Below are positions 9,107 through 18,309 of a stretch of DNA of 36,907 nucleotides, in pieces. The stretch is taken from positions 1 through 36,907 of the forward strand of contig JAFDJA010000034.1 of assembly GCA_019307745.1 (NCBI GenBank), read 5' to 3'. Under the pieces are notes generated by a model, which saw nothing but the letters and a program-made list of their open reading frames with translations, did not search any database and was not told the DNA's origin. The position numbers and the translations under genes were made by a program. The stretch's first letter is position 1. Each line of letters starts with the position of its first letter. This stretch comes from Deltaproteobacteria bacterium (GTDB taxonomy: Bacteria; Desulfobacterota; DSM-4660; Desulfatiglandales; HGW-15).

Positions 9107-10660
9107 GTGGAGATACCAAATATCAGACCGGGTACAATACCCCCTGACCATGTCGCACCTGATTCACTCAAAGGGATCCCGCGTCAGCAGACAAAACACG
9201 CCAGATGGTCCGGACAGGGGTGGCAGGAATTCGTGGCCTCTCTGAGAGATAAAAACATCATTGTCAGGGAGGATCGTGCCGCATGTTCCATCTACATTAC
9301 TGACGGGGGCGGGATGGCCTGCGCTCTTCCGCATGGCATTGCCAGGGCCGAATCTTCAAGACAGATCTCTGATATTCTGAAGGCGGCACAGACATACAAG
9401 GTCCCGATAAAGGTCAGGGGTGGGGCACTTACCACAGAAGGAGAATCCGTGGCCTTCGGCGGTCTCCTGCTTGATATGACGGGTATGAGCGGCGTTATTG
9501 GAATTGACAAAAAAAACCTGACCGCACGGACACAGGCAGGCATATACTGGCACTCCTTTGCCGAGGTTTTAAGGAGGCAGGACCTTGACTATCTGTCTGC
9601 GCCTCTTAATCTGACAGCCTCTATTGGCGGAACACTATCCGTTGGAGGAATCGATGTTAACTCCCCGAAACATGGTTGCAGCGCGGACCAGGCCACAGCA
9701 CTCCAGGTAGTTACTCCAACAGGTGAGATCGTAGAATGCTCTGAGATTGAGAATAGAGAACTATTCGAGAGGGTCCTTCTGGGATATGGCCAGTTCGGAG
9801 TAATCACAGAGGCCACACTTAGAATCAGGCCGTTCTGTCCGATCTCCATGCACTATTTTTACTATAAAGACCTGCGCACCGCCCTGGAAGACATGATGAG
9901 AATGTGTAGAGAGGATGCGGCAGACTATATAGGGATACTTACCATGCTTGACCGTGCCATAAATCTTCTTGTGGCATTTGACTCAAATGAACGGGAACAG
10001 GAGTTTTTCGCAAGACACAAACACAGGGTAAGGGGACACGGAGAGGCAGGTTTTGCCATAAAAATGGCATCATACTATGCCCTTCGACCCTGGAAGATCA
10101 AGGAAGCCATTTATCTCCTGGACCGAAAGCGCTGCCTTATGCCGGAATTCAGCCCTGAACAGCACATGGCAAATAACAAGATTGTTGACAGGGCGGTAGT
10201 CTTTTCACGGTCTGTCTGGAAGCACTGGGGCGGTAAACAGATGGTTATTCCGGATATTGCCACTAGTGAAGAAAAATTTATTGAGGCAGTTGTACGGGGA
10301 AATGAGGTTTGCAAAAAATACTTCCCCCGTTACACACTCTACTGTGTAGGCATCAAACTGCGCAAAGGACTGCAGCGATATGAGATGTCCTGTATCCCGC
10401 CTGATGCAACGGATATCGCATATGGATGTGAATTCGAACCCATGCTTGAAAACAGGATATACAGCATGGACTATCTTCAGTCATTCAAGAATGAAATATA
10501 TGATATCGGAGTTGATATGAAGACCAGTTACTACCGCTTCGGAGGGATGATGAAGGGATATATCAGGAGGGTGTTTGGTGATGAGCTTGTTGACAAACAC
10601 CTTGAGATGAAACGTGCAGCTGATCCATCAATGATACTTAATACGGATATCATATTTTAA
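9107..10660 (+). CDS. FAD-binding oxidoreductase, cytokinin-dehydrogenase/DHCR24-like (FAD_binding_4)
   Basis: A 517-aa flavoprotein of the PCMH/FAD_binding_4 type. The FAD-binding core is visible as IKVRGGALTTEGESVAFGG, then SIGGTLSVGGIDVNSPKHG, TPTGEIVECSEIENRELF and GYGQFGVITEATL, which track closely with plant cytokinin dehydrogenases. The GHS histidine that holds FAD covalently in those enzymes is replaced (RGGALT), so FAD is probably bound non-covalently and the enzyme may act as a dehydrogenase rather than an oxidase. The C-terminus DPSMILNTDIIF is the usual end of the fold. The GTG start at 9107 follows a GGGG element. The stop overlaps the start of the Fe-S gene (TAATG), implying translational coupling and a complex resembling GlcD/GlcF. 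The substrate is unknown. Confidence 0.8.
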   Translation: MEIPNIRPGTIPPDHVAPDSLKGIPRQQTKHARWSGQGWQEFVASLRDKNIIVREDRAACSIYITDGGGMACALPHGIARAESSRQISDILKAAQTYKVPIKVRGGALTTEGESVAFGGLLLDMTGMSGVIGIDKKNLTARTQAGIYWHSFAEVLRRQDLDYLSAPLNLTASIGGTLSVGGIDVNSPKHGCSADQATALQVVTPTGEIVECSEIENRELFERVLLGYGQFGVITEATLRIRPFCPISMHYFYYKDLRTALEDMMRMCREDAADYIGILTMLDRAINLLVAFDSNEREQEFFARHKHRVRGHGEAGFAIKMASYYALRPWKIKEAIYLLDRKRCLMPEFSPEQHMANNKIVDRAVVFSRSVWKHWGGKQMVIPDIATSEEKFIEAVVRGNEVCKKYFPRYTLYCVGIKLRKGLQRYEMSCIPPDATDIAYGCEFEPMLENRIYSMDYLQSFKNEIYDIGVDMKTSYYRFGGMMKGYIRRVFGDELVDKHLEMKRAADPSMILNTDIIF

Positions 10661-11643
10661 TGGTCTACAATAAAGCAGATAAGCAACCAGGTTATGAGGC
10701 CTGTACAGGATGCTGCGTATGCACTCTTCCCTGCCCTGTGTGGCATCAGACCCATGACAATTCACTTACTGTTCATGGCCGGGCACGTGCTTTGCAGGGT
10801 GGCAACACCTGCTCAGATCTGAAAGAATCCATCATGGCATGTGTATTGTGCGGAGCATGCGAGCCTGCTTGCCCCTTTGGAATTAAAACCGTCGATATGA
10901 CAATTGAACTCCGCGCGCAGCTTGCAGACCAAAACGATTTGCCTCTTGCTGATCAAAAAGCAGCACAGGAGATACCTACACCTGCCCCTGATACCATGAC
11001 CGATGCCTTGCACAGCCACATATTCCTGCCGGGCAGAGTTCTAAGGGCAGACAAAGTACTCCTGGACAAGACCTTCCAGCTACTGAACACGGAAGGCCGG
11101 GTATCGATTCCTTCTGATGACGGATCCGGGCTTATTGAAATGCTGGAAGCCGGCATACAGCCATCACCTGAACAGAAAGAGCAGTTTATTCGACCACTGA
11201 GGAAGGCGAGGAAACTCACAGTCACCCAGGGCCTGCTGCATCGGTACCTGAGAAGATGGCTCCCTGGAACAAGTGTAACCGGCCTTGGAGAATCTCTTCT
11301 TGCCATCAAAACTATCCAAACATGCATCAGGCCTGCTGACCTGTATATAATCGAGACACGCGGGTTTCATTCGGACTTTAAAAGGCTGGTAAGTGTCTAT
11401 CACAGACTGCGCGGGAAGACAGGATGCCACATGAATCTGGATCTCCAGCGCATTGCCATCCCCACTGGCGCGGCATGCCTTCAGGATCAGTTGAATATGA
11501 ATCACATAGATACTGCTAAACAGGTCCGCTGGATCATTGAGGGGCGCAGGATCGATCGGATTATAGTTGAAAGCCCTGAAGATATAAAACCTTTTCAGGA
11601 TACAACAAAGATCCCGGTCATTCACATTTCCGAACTGGGATAG
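10660..11643 (+). CDS. 4Fe-4S ferredoxin-type electron-transfer subunit
   Basis: A 327-aa protein with two classical 4Fe-4S motifs near the N-terminus: Cys 15, 18, 21, 25 (CTGCCVCTLPCP) and Cys 61, 64, 67, 71 (CVLCGACEPACP), the spacing seen in HdrC/GlpC/GlcF-type subunits. The remaining 250 residues lack the CCG repeats of HdrB/GlpC/GlcF. They do contain strands such as ADLYIIETRGFHSDF and a C-terminal IDRIIVESPEDIKPF, and I do not recognise that domain. The gene starts within the stop codon of the FAD protein (TAATG), so the two are almost certainly made together. Passing electrons between that flavoprotein and another partner, possibly the downstream GGR-like protein, is inference. Confidence 0.8.
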   Translation: MVYNKADKQPGYEACTGCCVCTLPCPVWHQTHDNSLTVHGRARALQGGNTCSDLKESIMACVLCGACEPACPFGIKTVDMTIELRAQLADQNDLPLADQKAAQEIPTPAPDTMTDALHSHIFLPGRVLRADKVLLDKTFQLLNTEGRVSIPSDDGSGLIEMLEAGIQPSPEQKEQFIRPLRKARKLTVTQGLLHRYLRRWLPGTSVTGLGESLLAIKTIQTCIRPADLYIIETRGFHSDFKRLVSVYHRLRGKTGCHMNLDLQRIAIPTGAACLQDQLNMNHIDTAKQVRWIIEGRRIDRIIVESPEDIKPFQDTTKIPVIHISELG

Positions 11644-11718
11644 GGGTTACTTTCTGCTAACACCCCCTCTCCGGCCGGGAAAGTACTCGCATCCGCTCCG
11701 GAAGCATTACTAATCAGA

Positions 11719-12957
11719 ATGGAAATATGTATGTCATCAACAAACAACATAATAAACGCAGACGCAATAATAGTAGGGGCAGGGCTTTCCGGGGCTGCAT
11801 GCGCAAAGCGTCTCGCTGACGCGGGATTCAAGACCATAATTATGGAAAAGAAAAGTCTTCCGCGCCACAAGATCTGCAGCGGCATTCTCTCACCCAGAGG
11901 ACACCGTTTTCTGATCGAGAACTTTGGCCCGCTTCCCCGTGGGATACTGCATAAACCCACGTTCTGCAAAGGTGTGAACTTCCACTTCCCGAGTATGCTT
12001 TCTGTCTCAATGGCATTTCATCATGGAGCAACACCCCACCTGCACAGAAAATATTCTGACTTTTGGGCAGTAAAGAGGAGTGGAGCAGAAATCCATGACA
12101 ATACGAAATTCACCGAACTCAAGGATCAGGGCAGATACGTTGATCTGTCCGCGCAAAAAAACGGAGAAAAGATCAGGTACCGCGCAAGGTATGTAATAGG
12201 TGCTGACGGTCCAAATTCCCCGGTTACCCGATCTATCTATCCAAGCTATCCGAAACAGATCCCGTGGTTTATTGTTGGACAGAAATTCCATGAAATAATT
12301 GAGTGCCCCCTGGATGATGAGTACTTTCATTTCTGGTTTCACCCTGATCTTGGCCACTATACATGGAGCCATGCAAGGGGCGATAAGCAGATCGTAGGAG
12401 TGGGATTTCGAAGAGGCGACAATTTCAATAAACGCCATCAAGGAGTTATGGACTATCTTGAGGAAAAACACGGAGTACGGCTTAAGCCCACTGAGGAGAG
12501 TGAGGCATGCCCGGAAAACTTTGGGCCCTCACTCATAAACAGATATATATTCGGCAAAGGAAATGTCCTTGTCACAGGCCAGGCAGCAGGCTTCCTCAAC
12601 ATGATGGCGGAGGGCATGAGCTGCGCGCTCCATTCAGGGGCAATAGCAGGTGAGGCAGCAGTTGAGTCGTTCCGCTATAACATGCCGGTCCAGCAGGTTT
12701 ACAGGACCATGATCCATTCTGAGGTCCGGCGCTGTTCTGACCAGTGGAATCCCTTAAAGATAATATTTGGCCACCCCCATGAGGCAGATTTCTGGGCTGC
12801 AATGAAAGAGCATCCTGTCAGGGACAGGATAATAATTCTGAAAGATATCTGCAACTTTATAAAAATATATGCCCCTTTAAAATGGGGAAGGCAGATCGTA
12901 TGGCAGGCTATTTGCCGGGAGTTAAGAAATAAGTATTTGACCAGCACCTGGTACTGA
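11719..12957 (+). CDS. Geranylgeranyl reductase-family FAD-dependent oxidoreductase
   Basis: A 412-aa flavoprotein. The N-terminal Rossmann motif is AIIVGAGLSGAACAKRLADAG with the acidic strand end TIIMEKK. RHKICSGILSPRG is the GGR-family segment around the active-site Cys, VIGADGPNSPVTR is the second FAD motif, and VLVTGQAAGFLNMMAEGMSCAL is the third. Family members reduce isoprenoid double bonds (chlorophyll side chains, archaeal lipids, menaquinone) or act as halogenase-like monooxygenases. The KICSG...P pattern favours a reductase. ATG 11719 is used; ATG 11731 (MSSTNN) is an equally good alternative. It lies 75 bases after the Fe-S gene on the same strand. The preceding pair could be its electron supply, but this is inference. 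Confidence 0.8.
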   Translation: MEICMSSTNNIINADAIIVGAGLSGAACAKRLADAGFKTIIMEKKSLPRHKICSGILSPRGHRFLIENFGPLPRGILHKPTFCKGVNFHFPSMLSVSMAFHHGATPHLHRKYSDFWAVKRSGAEIHDNTKFTELKDQGRYVDLSAQKNGEKIRYRARYVIGADGPNSPVTRSIYPSYPKQIPWFIVGQKFHEIIECPLDDEYFHFWFHPDLGHYTWSHARGDKQIVGVGFRRGDNFNKRHQGVMDYLEEKHGVRLKPTEESEACPENFGPSLINRYIFGKGNVLVTGQAAGFLNMMAEGMSCALHSGAIAGEAAVESFRYNMPVQQVYRTMIHSEVRRCSDQWNPLKIIFGHPHEADFWAAMKEHPVRDRIIILKDICNFIKIYAPLKWGRQIVWQAICRELRNKYLTSTWY

Positions 12958-13131
12958 CCAATGATGTTGTCTTATTGCACACAATCCACTCTTGACTGTT
13001 TACAGTATGTGCAGGATCGTCCATTCTTATGAATAGATTTTCTGCACCCGGCCTTCTGATATCCGTCTTCCGGTTATGATTTCTGATTCATAATTGATTC
13101 GTAACTGAACTACTGACGACCGTTTATTGAA

Positions 13132-13156
13132 TCTGCCCTGAAGAAACAAGGGCAGA
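13132..13156. other. Perfect intergenic hairpin, no T-tract
   Basis: TCTGCCCT (13132-13139) and AGGGCAGA (13149-13156) can pair around a 9-base loop in the 254-base gap between the GGR-like gene and the MATE gene. There is no U-tract, so it may be an RNA-stability element or an operator rather than an intrinsic terminator. Confidence 0.35.
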
Positions 13157-13211
13157 CAGTCTAATACCTGAATTTACAGACCGGACTTCTAAGAAAGCCG
13201 CACCTGGTCTG

Positions 13212-14636
13212 ATGGATAGGATATATATAAATTTGACTACAACAAAGACACAACCGCCTGACACACTTCACATCCCCCATACAAAAGGTGTCCGGACACT
13301 TCTGGGTGATCCTAAAAAGGCAGTCATAAAGCTGTCTATTCCAATAATCATGGGAATGCTGACGCATGTAATTTATCATCTGACAGATGCCATATTCATA
13401 GCATGGCTACCCTCCAACGCCACTGAATCCCTGGCAGCTGTAGGATTTATCTTTCCGCTGCAATTTATTACCATGGCAGTAGCCAATGGCATAGGTACCG
13501 GTGGAGGCGTTGCCATATCCCGAAAGATAGGTGCAAAGGATAGAGAGGGAGCCAACAATGTTGCCTCCCATACCGTTGTCGTGATGCTTGCATTAGCAGT
13601 CCTGTTTACTGCCGCGATACTTCTTATGTCAGAACCTCTGGTTCGAGGCATGGGCGGGAGAGGTGAAGCCCTCAGGCTGGCAGTCATCTATGCCAGGATA
13701 CTGTTTTCATTCTCCATATTCCTCTTCTTTCTGCAAGTGTCCACAGCTATCCTCAGAAGTGAGGGCGACTCAAAAAGGGCCATGTATGTGATGGCTGCCG
13801 GCACGATTCTAAATATAATCCTGGACCCTATTTTTATCCTAAAATTTAAATGGGGCGTAGCCGGTGCTGCCTGTGCCACGATCCTGTCTATGGGTATGGT
13901 CTCTCTTGTGTGTTTTTACTGGCTGTTCCTGAAAAAAAAGACATATGTTTCTTTCAAATTCAAGGGTTTCAGATTTGACAGGAATATAATAAAAGATATT
14001 GCCAGGGTAGGACTCCCATCTTCAGTATCTCAGATGTCCATAGCCCTTATGATAATCTCACTTAATAAGATAATTTCAATGGCCGGGGGCACTGATGGGG
14101 TTACGGTCTTCATTGTTGGCTGGAGAATTGTGTCCATTGCCACTCTGCCTATGGTGGGTGTTTCCAGCGCCGTGGTCACAATAATCGGGGCAGCCTATGG
14201 GGCAAAAGAGTTTAAAAAAATAAGAATAACTTATATGTATGCAGTAAAAATAGGAACCTCTGTTGAAACTCTGATTGGAGTGACGTTGTTTATACTCGCT
14301 CCCCAGATAGCATGGCTCTTTACCCAGTCAGAAGGCTCTGCAAGAATCACAGACGATCTTATTTGGTTCCTAAGAATAATCGGACTATTTTTCCCGACAA
14401 TACCTACTGGAATGATATCAGCAGCACTGTTTCAAGGTGTAGGGAAAGGGGGCGTTACATTGATCATGACGATCATTCGCACTATTATTTTTACAGTTCC
14501 CCTGGTATGGTTTCTCGGGATCTCCCTGGATTATGGACTCATGGGCATATGGACGGGTATAATCGGTGCAGGAATTCTCAGCGTGCCTATGGCATTTGGC
14601 TGGTCAATGTATTATATGCAGCGGATAAAGTCATAA
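13212..14636 (+). CDS. MATE family efflux transporter
   Basis: A 474-aa polytopic membrane protein, the usual length for 12-helix MATE exporters that expel cationic drugs or metabolites using H+ or Na+. Visible family features are KLSIPIIMGMLTHVIYHLTDAIFIAWL in helix 1, AVANGIGTGGGVAISRKIGAKD after helix 2, ILRSEGDSKRAM, LDPIFI and, in the second half, GLPSSVSQMSIALM and ALFQGVGKG. This matches the NorM/MepA/DinF superfamily; the exact subgroup is uncertain. The start MDRIYINLTTTKTQ gives a slightly long N-terminal tail, and a later start is possible. It follows the redox cluster on the same strand, but the 254-base gap makes co-transcription uncertain. Confidence 0.9.
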   Translation: MDRIYINLTTTKTQPPDTLHIPHTKGVRTLLGDPKKAVIKLSIPIIMGMLTHVIYHLTDAIFIAWLPSNATESLAAVGFIFPLQFITMAVANGIGTGGGVAISRKIGAKDREGANNVASHTVVVMLALAVLFTAAILLMSEPLVRGMGGRGEALRLAVIYARILFSFSIFLFFLQVSTAILRSEGDSKRAMYVMAAGTILNIILDPIFILKFKWGVAGAACATILSMGMVSLVCFYWLFLKKKTYVSFKFKGFRFDRNIIKDIARVGLPSSVSQMSIALMIISLNKIISMAGGTDGVTVFIVGWRIVSIATLPMVGVSSAVVTIIGAAYGAKEFKKIRITYMYAVKIGTSVETLIGVTLFILAPQIAWLFTQSEGSARITDDLIWFLRIIGLFFPTIPTGMISAALFQGVGKGGVTLIMTIIRTIIFTVPLVWFLGISLDYGLMGIWTGIIGAGILSVPMAFGWSMYYMQRIKS

Positions 14637-14832
14637 GTCGCCCTGAAATGACAATTAATAGCTTAATAAGCATGCTTTCAATCCTTTTATTGGCAAGGTT
14701 TTTTTTAAAAACCATTAAATCTATTGTTGGCTAAACGTCTATTATAGTGTATATAAAACCCTCTGAAACTCAGGGAATTTATTTTACGAATAATAATATC
14801 AACCGATTCAATCCAAATCACAGGAGTTTTCA

Positions 14833-15753
14833 TTGGAAAAAAGAGACATCATAATAATAGGTTCAGGGCCGGCAGGACTGACAGCAGCAATCTACTCCGC
14901 GCGCGCGGGCTACAAACCTCTCGTAATTGAAGGGATCCCTTCGGGTGGTCAGCTCATGACAACTACGGAAATCGAAAATTTTCCGGGATTTCCAGAAGGA
15001 ATCACAGGACCGGACCTGATAGGAAACATGAAAAAGCAGGCTGAGCGATTCGGCACGGACTTTTTAAGTAAGGATGCTACAGCCGTTGATCTTCAGACCT
15101 ACCCTTTCAAAATCCAGGCTGAAGAGATTTCATATCAGGCCAGATCCATTATTATAGCCACCGGTGCACAGGCTAAATACCTTGACATTCCCTCTGTTGA
15201 AAAATTCAGGGGCAGAGGTGTATCAGCATGTGCAACATGCGATGGTTTCTTTTTCAGGGACAGCATAATTTATGTCATCGGAGGGGGTGACACGGCGGCT
15301 GAAGAAGCACTTTTCCTCACAAAATTCGGTAAAGAGGTGCACTTAATCCACAGGAGAGACGAACTCAGAGCTGAAAAATATATGCAGCAAAAAATCTTTG
15401 ACAACCCGAAAATTCATATCTTCTGGAACTCTGTTGTGGAAGAAATTAAAGGGAGTGAGGCTGGTGTTGAAAAGATTCTGTTAAAGGATGTCAAGACAGG
15501 TGAACTTACAGAAAAAGACGCTGATGGCGTCTTCATGGGCATAGGCCATTCTCCTGCAACAAAAATCTTTGAGAACCAGCTCAAGCTTGACGATAATGGA
15601 TATATTGTCTGCAATAGAGGAGCAAAAACCAGTGTCAAAGGAGTCTTTGCGGCGGGAGACGTAAGAGAACCGCTATTTCGCCAGGCAATTGTGGCTGCAG
15701 GTACAGGGTGCCAGGCAGCGATCGAGGCAGACAATTACCTGCAGAAGGCTTAA
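14833..15753 (+). CDS. trxB: Thioredoxin-disulfide reductase
   Basis: A 306-aa cytosolic flavoenzyme that reduces thioredoxin with NAD(P)H. FAD motif GSGPAGLTAAIYSARAG starts at residue 10. The redox-active pair is Cys133-Ala-Thr-Cys136 in ACATCDGFFFRD, the nucleotide site is VIGGGDTAAEEALFL with HRRDELRA, and the C-terminal FAD segment is FAAGDVREPLFRQAIVAAGTGCQAA. HRRDE fits NADPH recognition. Translation starts at TTG 14833, seven bases after a clear AGGAG; no ATG fits the family N-terminus. trxA follows 194 bases downstream, so the pair forms the local thioredoxin system. Confidence 0.95.
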   Translation: MEKRDIIIIGSGPAGLTAAIYSARAGYKPLVIEGIPSGGQLMTTTEIENFPGFPEGITGPDLIGNMKKQAERFGTDFLSKDATAVDLQTYPFKIQAEEISYQARSIIIATGAQAKYLDIPSVEKFRGRGVSACATCDGFFFRDSIIYVIGGGDTAAEEALFLTKFGKEVHLIHRRDELRAEKYMQQKIFDNPKIHIFWNSVVEEIKGSEAGVEKILLKDVKTGELTEKDADGVFMGIGHSPATKIFENQLKLDDNGYIVCNRGAKTSVKGVFAAGDVREPLFRQAIVAAGTGCQAAIEADNYLQKA

Positions 15754-15947
15754 AACCTTAATTTCAAACTAAAAAAAAAGAGTTTGATCTTTGGTTCCAG
15801 GAATGTTGACAAAGAAAAAAACCCGTGTTAATTCATTGAAAAAATCATTAGCGATACACAGGGTCATGTAAAATCTCTTTCTGCCCCATTTTTTTTAAAA
15901 CGCTAAACGCTTTCAATTAATCAGATCTTGGAAAAAAGGAGATATGG

Positions 15948-16271
15948 ATGGGAAACACACTGGAAGTTACTGATGCCAATTTTGATTCTAAAATTATCAA
16001 CTCTGACATACCTTCAATGGTTGACTTCTGGGCAGAATGGTGCGGGCCATGTAAGGCGATAGCTCCAATTATTGAAGAACTGGCGGATGAATATGATGGC
16101 AAAATCAAGATTGCCAAAATGGATGTTGATAAGAACAGAGAAACCCCCGTCAGATTCGGGATAAGAAATATCCCTACTCTTATTCTTATAAAAGGCGGTG
16201 AAGTTATAAAAACAATAATAGGTTCTCAGTCAAAAAGCGCAATAAAGGAAGAGCTGAACAATCTTCTATAA
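15948..16271 (+). CDS. trxA: Thioredoxin
   Basis: A 107-aa thioredoxin with the canonical active site WCGPCK (Cys32 and Cys35) inside MVDFWAEWCGPCKAIAPIIEEL, the cis-Pro segment RNIPTLILIKGGE, and full family length. It serves as general dithiol donor, re-reduced by the TrxB encoded just upstream. A strong AAGGAG SD precedes ATG 15948. The 194-base gap to trxB is AT-rich and may hold a separate promoter. Confidence 0.95.
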   Translation: MGNTLEVTDANFDSKIINSDIPSMVDFWAEWCGPCKAIAPIIEELADEYDGKIKIAKMDVDKNRETPVRFGIRNIPTLILIKGGEVIKTIIGSQSKSAIKEELNNLL

Positions 16272-16405
16272 ACTCATTCACAGTACCCGTCGATTACTTA
16301 CTGTCAGCTTTATATCAAAACAGACAATTATTTACGGGGACTGTGCCGTGCCCTTCAAAACAATCATCACAGGTTCTTGCAGGCAGATTGCCTGAAGGTT
16401 AATTT

Positions 16406-17113
16406 ATGCATACTATCTTTAATACTATCAAACAGATTTCAGCCATTTCCCTGATGATTATGTGCCTTGGGGCATGTTCTTCCCACTATGACCCATGGAA
16501 AGGGAAGAATGCGGAAGAGATTATGAACAAGGGAATACTGAATATGGAATGGGGCAGCCATGAATCTGCAACTGAAGCATTTCAGAATGTCAAGGACAGA
16601 TACCCATACAGCAAATTTGCCATCCTGGCTGAACTCAAGATGGCTGACTCATTGTTCATAAGGTCGGAATTTGAAGATGCCTATATTGCCTATGATGAAT
16701 ATGAGAGAATGCACCCCAAGGATAAAAACATACCCTATGTCATCTACCGGAAAGGCATGTGTCACTTTAAGCAGATCAAAACAGTTGATAGAGAACAATC
16801 CAATGCCCTGAAAGCAAAAGATGAATTTGAACGACTTATTAACAGGTTTCCTGAAGACATCTATGCGGCAAAGGCGAGAAAGAATATCAGGGAATGCCTC
16901 ATTTCCCTTGCGGAAGCTGAGATTTCAATCGGGCATTTTTACTACAAGATGAAGAAATATACCGCAGCAATGAACAGATATCTATACGCCATCAAAAACT
17001 ACCCTGACATGGGGCAGTACAATGAAGCTCTAGAGTATATAAGCAGGTGCAGGGAAAACCTCACAGATAAAATGGAGGGTAGTAACCTCATTAATCCGGA
17101 TACTGAATCTTAA
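16406..17113 (+). CDS. bamD: Outer-membrane assembly lipoprotein BamD
   Basis: A 235-aa TPR lipoprotein of the BAM complex, which folds beta-barrel proteins into the outer membrane. Residues 1-23 are a lipoprotein signal peptide ending in lipobox LGA-Cys24, followed by SSHYDPWKGKNAEEIMNKGI. TPR-like helices carry the BamD landmarks ATEAFQNVKDRYPYSKFA, ADSLFIRSEFEDAYIAYDEYERMHP, a conserved RKGMCHF segment, and AKDEFERLINRFPEDIYA. Length is normal. It is convergent with the DUF2156 gene, with stops almost abutting (17113/17114). Confidence 0.92.
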   Translation: MHTIFNTIKQISAISLMIMCLGACSSHYDPWKGKNAEEIMNKGILNMEWGSHESATEAFQNVKDRYPYSKFAILAELKMADSLFIRSEFEDAYIAYDEYERMHPKDKNIPYVIYRKGMCHFKQIKTVDREQSNALKAKDEFERLINRFPEDIYAAKARKNIRECLISLAEAEISIGHFYYKMKKYTAAMNRYLYAIKNYPDMGQYNEALEYISRCRENLTDKMEGSNLINPDTES

Positions 17114-18010
17114 TTATAGTATCGGACTTACAATGTATTTATTCACCATATGGTCAGGATAATAAGACTCCTTAACCTTCCTTAATCCCTCTATTCCCAG
17201 ATCCTGCTCCCTATTAATATATTCTACTTCAGCCCAGGCATCCTGGCAAAAGAACTGATTAACGGCAACATAAAGGCCAGGGATATCCGGATTCGCTTTT
17301 TCAATATGGACTACAGCAGTATTGCTATTGAGCTGCTCACCAATAGAGAACGCCTCTATTCTCGAATTGATCTTGATTACACATCCTTTATAATCGAGCG
17401 TATCAAAATGTATCATAGCCTCATGGATTGCTATATCTTCTGAAGAAAGAGACCTGCTTCCTTCGCAATATTTCAACTCGCACCATCTTTCCTGCATGGC
17501 CAGAACACTCTCCTTAAGGTTTTTATCCAGTTCCATGTATTCAAACTCATAATGCTTCAGAAACTGATTCAAATGATTCTTTTTTCTATGGTACTTCTTA
17601 CCGGAAAGCTGAATGAGATCTACTGCCTTATATACATAATCGCAATTGTCTTGATCAAGGACAGAGTAATAGCGGTCAGGTTCCAAGCATGTATTGACAA
17701 ACCTCTCACTCACTTTTCGGATACTGGATTCTGAGGTTATTTCATCAAGGTACCCCAGAAGCATATCAAGGGCCCCTCCCTTGTCTCCAGGCCCAACAGG
17801 CTCCAATCCATAGGGAGGAAGCCCTTCCGGACGGCAGATTATCAAAAGACAATCATCCGTTTCAAGCCATACGGGGCGGTATTGATGCCGCCAGATAAAG
17901 AGATTTATAAAGGTCAGCTCAGAAATAACAGGAGGGTCTTCTTTAAAGTAATGGTCAAAAAGATCCTTATGCCGGATTTCGATTTGCTGAAAATCACTGA
18001 CAGCTGTCAT
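17114..18010 (-). CDS. DUF2156 (phosphatidylglycerol lysyltransferase C-terminal domain-like) protein
   Basis: A 298-aa protein of the COG4866 type with two GNAT-like halves. Landmarks are the N-terminal ISELTFINLFIWRHQYRP, the central YHRKKNHLNQFLKHYEFEY, the acceptor-site-like GCVIKINSRIEAFSIGEQLN, VHIEKANPDIPGLYVAVNQ and, at the end, YINREQDLGIEGLRKVKESYYP. There are no membrane helices, unlike MprF, so it is a stand-alone domain probably transferring an acyl or aminoacyl group. The substrate is unknown. ATG 18010 follows an AGGAGG element. It is monocistronic or lies beyond the alaS terminator. Confidence 0.85.
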   Translation of the reverse strand: MTAVSDFQQIEIRHKDLFDHYFKEDPPVISELTFINLFIWRHQYRPVWLETDDCLLIICRPEGLPPYGLEPVGPGDKGGALDMLLGYLDEITSESSIRKVSERFVNTCLEPDRYYSVLDQDNCDYVYKAVDLIQLSGKKYHRKKNHLNQFLKHYEFEYMELDKNLKESVLAMQERWCELKYCEGSRSLSSEDIAIHEAMIHFDTLDYKGCVIKINSRIEAFSIGEQLNSNTAVVHIEKANPDIPGLYVAVNQFFCQDAWAEVEYINREQDLGIEGLRKVKESYYPDHMVNKYIVSPIL

Positions 18011-18097
18011 AAATACCTCCTTGATGAAAAAAGATATCCAAACCCGGAATGTGTAACAGCCACCCGCTGAGGTCGTAAAATCTTACCATCTCAGAGG

Positions 18098-18157
18098 AAA
18101 AAATACGCGGGTTTAAACTATACTATTGAAAAATGAATAGTCACCTCAGGACCCGCG
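18098..18157 (-). terminator. Candidate intrinsic terminator downstream of alaS
   Basis: On the minus strand, outer arms CGCGGGT/ACCCGCG (18151-18157 and 18106-18112) enclose an inner ACTATT/AATAGT hairpin (18136-18141 and 18122-18127), followed directly by TATTTTTT (complement of 18098-18104). It lies about 150 bases past the alaS stop and before the DUF2156 start. Confidence 0.6.
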
Positions 18158-18309
18158 CCCCTCCTTTGATATGTAAATAAAACCGGCAATGATATTATAC
18201 AGGAAAGGTCACATGGAATTTACCACTACGCATCAGAGAGAACCAGAAAAATACTTTATTTTATCATAAAAAAACCCTGAAAACCAACATCTTGATTTAA
18301 GAAAATCAT

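Noticed and set aside
14312-14734. 140-codon plus-strand open frame extending past the MATE gene
   Set aside because: Most of it is a different frame of the MATE gene, it has no SD, and the product looks like no protein.
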